NCBI GenBank assembly: GCA_002633005.1
Contig: NMRA01000347.1
Span: 1 to 34,008 of the forward strand
Direction: 5' to 3'
Length of the DNA: 34,008 nt
From: Phoronis australis
Taxonomy: Eukaryota > Phoronida > Phoronidae
Under the pieces are notes generated by a model. It was not told the DNA's origin. It worked only from the letters and a program-made list of their open reading frames with translations, and made no database searches. Positions 31,910 through 34,008 of this stretch are shown one piece after another; the first letter of the stretch is position 1; each line of letters begins with the position of its first letter. Made by a program: the position numbers and the translations under genes.

Positions 31910-31961
31910 TTACCGTATTCACCCTAATAGGTGCCCTGGGCGCTTAGGGTGAATACAGTAA
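31910..31961. mobile_element. Solo hairpin related to the GCGCTTAAC family
   Basis: TTACCGTATTCACCCTAA and TTAGGGTGAATACAGTAA are inverted copies (17 of 18 bases) around GGTGCCCTGGGCGC. The outer TACCGTA and inner GGGCGCTTA resemble the ends of the larger elements at 1784 and 33299, so this may be a tiny deletion derivative. Confidence 0.55.
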
Positions 31962-33297
31962 ATACTTTGCCAACTTAGAGCAGACTGAATTTAAAATCGT
32001 GGCTTGCCATTTATTTATACTCATTGATACGGAAACTGCTTTCGCATTAGAGTTGCAGTAAAACCTCGCCAAATTTAGACAAACATAATTTTCAAAATCT
32101 TCTAACACCTTTTTGACTGTCCACAAATGCATAGATGCTAGAAGAGCATTGTACCTTTGAAAACGACTAGCCATTTCTAAGGTATGATATTCGGTAGTTA
32201 ATGACATTTGTACAGTTTTCATGGGCCCTAATGTACATAACCTTAAGGATTGCTTTTAGCTACAATTTTTGTCTGAATCACTAACGTAATGCCCAGAATC
32301 ACAACCAAACCAAACTGAGAGGCAGTTCTAATTGAACTGTCCCATATTACACAGCGACACTTTCGAATCTCGAAATGCTGTAAACATCTGTCCAGTACAT
32401 TTTTGCCTTGTTTTCATGCCACTGAAGTTTAACATGTCATATGTTGTTGTCGGATTCTTTACAAGTTTTTTCTCGGTTGCATTAATCTTTGCTGTCCTAC
32501 GTTTTGCAACTCCGACACGAGAAAGTGTGATAAACTGGACAAATACCCGTGGATGCATGATCTGAAATTCTTCACCCTCTCGACATCAATGAGTGACTTG
32601 AAAATGTTGCTCGATTTCCAAAACGAAATCACGCCTTTCTTATCTCCTGACTGAGGAGAGTTCTATCGCCGTGTAATCCAGGATAGCCCTATTGGATCAA
32701 GGGATTTGGACACTGGTCAAGGGATTTAGACACTGGTCAAGAAAATACTTTGGTCCAAACCGGTTCGTATGAATTGAGAATAACCTGAAGATGCTCTTTA
32801 AATCCGATCATTTCGAGCACATTAAACTTTAATTCATTCCTACATGTAACTATATTCCAGCATAAACTGCTGTCCATACAGGAATTTCCTTCAGAGTACC
32901 CTAGTACTCCTAACATGAAATGCCTCTAGGTTTGCAGGCTGTGTGGACTATTAAAGCTTGTGCAACTTGTGCCCCGCTTGTGACAACTTACTACACCTGG
33001 TGGTGAGGCGGAGTAACTTGTTCGCCACTTGTAGTCACTGTGTCGCCTCAAACCTGGCGCAAGGTGAATGTTATTATCAGCTATGTGCTTGCGTTATTAC
33101 AATTACAAATGGGTCTTCTTTTTCACGTGTATTCGCATCAGATGTTCATTGTCACGCACAGAATGACAACTTCAGCCTTACGCTTAGGTCATCTCATATG
33201 TGTGTGTGTGTGGACTCTCCAATTAAAAGTGGGATAATTTGATCTTGCGCAAGATATTTTAGGGTAGGTCTGTGTGTGGATGGGACTTAAAATTTAA
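31962..33297. other. Unassigned non-coding stretch
   Basis: No gene is supported. ORFs on both strands near 32328-32565 overlap each other, and a plus-strand one there (32332-32565) includes a hydrophobic run but no start context or splice signals that convince. A GC-richer patch with repeated CTTGTG blocks lies at 32955-33060. TGTGTG-rich sequence is near 33200. Confidence 0.4.
32701..32740 (+). repeat. 20-bp tandem duplication
   Basis: GGGATTTGGACACTGGTCAA is followed at once by a copy with one change (TTTAGA for TTTGGA). Confidence 0.95.
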
Positions 33298-33298
33298 C

Positions 33299-33520
33299 TA
33301 CCGTAATCGTTCGGGTTAACGCCCATGCTCAGTTAACCGCACATCCCCGACTTTAAGTGGATTTTCGATTTAACCGCCCACTGCTCGGTTAACCGCCCCC
33401 CTGCGATTTTTGAAGATTTCCAGTTAAGCGCCCACCTCTCGGTTAAGCGCCCATCCCCGACTTTTAAAGAATGAAGATTTGGCGCCTAGTGCTAAGGAAA
33501 CGCGCGATTCCCCGACTTTT
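33299..33520 (+). mobile_element. Terminal array of GCGCTTAAC repeat family, copy D
   Basis: It starts TACCGTAATCGTTCGGGTTAACGCCC and continues with GGTTAACCGCCC, GTTAAGCGCCCACCTCTCGG and CATCCCCGACTTTT blocks, matching the reverse complement of 1619-1784 block for block over about 164 bp. A further degenerate unit (GGCGCCTAGTGCTAAGGAAA to CCCCGACTTTT) extends to about 33520. The outer edge faces left, so the element body lies to the right and probably leaves the window. The two well-preserved ends at 1.6 and 33.3 kb point outward from the stretch between them, so they are separate insertions. Confidence 0.8.
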
Positions 33521-33542
33521 AGAAAAAGATCGATGATCACAA

Positions 33543-33602
33543 TGAGTGCAACGACGCCGGGACTCCCGAGACGGTGTTTTAGCAATCTGAATTACAATAC
33601 AG
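33543..33602 (+). CDS. Possible first exon inside repeat copy D
   Basis: Just inside the terminal array an ATG opens MSATTPGLPRRCFSNLNYNT, followed by ACAG|GTAACG, a usable donor. Its position directly inside a transposon end is where a transposase transcript would begin, but the peptide shows no recognisable transposase or zinc-finger motif, and a longer chance ORF (33479-33778) runs through it. Confidence 0.2.
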
Positions 33603-33895
33603 GTAACGAGTTGTTGTCTTGGGTCATGAACTCACTTCAAAATATAATACTTGAACCTTTTTGTCTCTTTATTTTCTTCCCTTGTTTGCAAAGTTTAAGA
33701 ACGCCGCCGCCGTCAAAACCTCCGCTTTCAGCAACTTTGTCTGCCGTGCTGAGTTTCCGTCTGCAGTGCACTAAATAAAACATATATTCGAAAAAATCAG
33801 GCCAGAAAAATGTGACAATGGTTTTGCCAACCCTCCAAATTCTATTAAGGTGGGAAGCTCTCGTAATTTGAACAAATCTCACAACTCACGGAAAG

Positions 33896-34008
33896 ATGTC
33901 AAATTCTCAGTATTTTGATGAATATAACTGCCGGGTTATAGAGGATGTGGGGCGACCGAAGGGACAGTACAAGTTCCTTACTGGGTTACCGATTTCGTTG
34001 CTGCCTGT
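33896..34008 (+). CDS. Candidate N-terminal coding exon, cut by window edge
   Basis: An ATG (context GAAAGATGT) opens a frame that stays open to the end of the window: MSNSQYFDEYNCRVIEDVG, then RPKGQYKFLTGLP and a further few residues. The mix of charged and aromatic residues looks protein-like, and no stop occurs in 37 codons. Like the candidate at 30847 it starts with a Tyr/Asn/Asp-rich segment, so the two could be alternative first exons of one gene to the right. It could also belong to the mobile element whose end is at 33299. Family unknown. Confidence 0.4.
   Translation, partial: MSNSQYFDEYNCRVIEDVGRPKGQYKFLTGLPISLLP

Noticed and set aside
33479-33778. 99-codon ORF near the right edge
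   Set aside because: It starts inside the transposon end array, lacks domain features, and is interrupted by a better donor site at 33603.

Overview
This window looks like metazoan, probably marine-invertebrate, nuclear DNA. It is AT-rich and CpG-poor outside two CpG-rich patches. It has no operon structure or bacterial-type genes, it has intron-style splice signals, and it is full of degenerate mobile-element relics. Short assembly-type gaps (N at 7082, 22281-22457 and 24434) point to a draft assembly. The species cannot be identified from the sequence. No complete protein-coding gene is visible and no tRNA or rRNA gene was recognised; most ATG-to-stop stretches here behave like chance ORFs or parts of repeats.

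Layout. 1-4 kb: mostly unassigned, with one end of a repeat family carrying GCGCTTAAC arrays (1619-1784), a 380-bp foldback element (2191-2570) and two weak phase-compatible exon candidates (2850-2900, 3321-3408). 4.4-4.7 kb: a 290-bp element with about 40-bp inverted ends. 5.9-8.5 kb: a 1.15-kb segment present twice in direct orientation, each copy carrying an OTU-protease-like protein relic. The copies are separated by a very GC-rich palindromic block, and the second runs into a TG microsatellite. 8.85-10.43 kb: inverted arms of about 260-290 bp around GCCGTTTACAC-family elements. 11.9-12.5 kb: the 3' end of a LINE-like retrotransposon followed by a 10-bp minisatellite. 13.5-13.8 kb: a promoter-like block with two perfect CRE sites and a TATA box. 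14-21 kb: mainly unassigned, with small repeats, a CCAAT-box cluster and a palindromic MITE. 21.13-21.69 kb: a diverged minisatellite of alternating 35-bp units. 22.1-23.5 kb: CpG-rich, with further CRE, ETS and YY1-like motifs and an assembly gap flanked by a 62-bp repeat. 23.7-25.28 kb: a probable 1.58-kb non-autonomous DNA transposon bounded by GCGCTTAAC-type ends. 26.9-30.3 kb: the best host-gene evidence, a 251-bp exon candidate ending in a proline-rich stretch and a phase-compatible terminal-exon candidate. 30.8 and 33.9 kb: two short start-codon exons, perhaps separate or alternative first exons. 33.3-33.5 kb: another end of the GCGCTTAAC family, in the opposite orientation to the one at 1.6 kb.

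The main observations are the GCGCTTAAC transposon family (four end copies plus a possible solo hairpin), the duplicated OTU-bearing segment with its GC-rich palindromic spacer, and four perfect TGACGTCA sites in two CpG-rich blocks. The host gene or genes of the right third could not be named.
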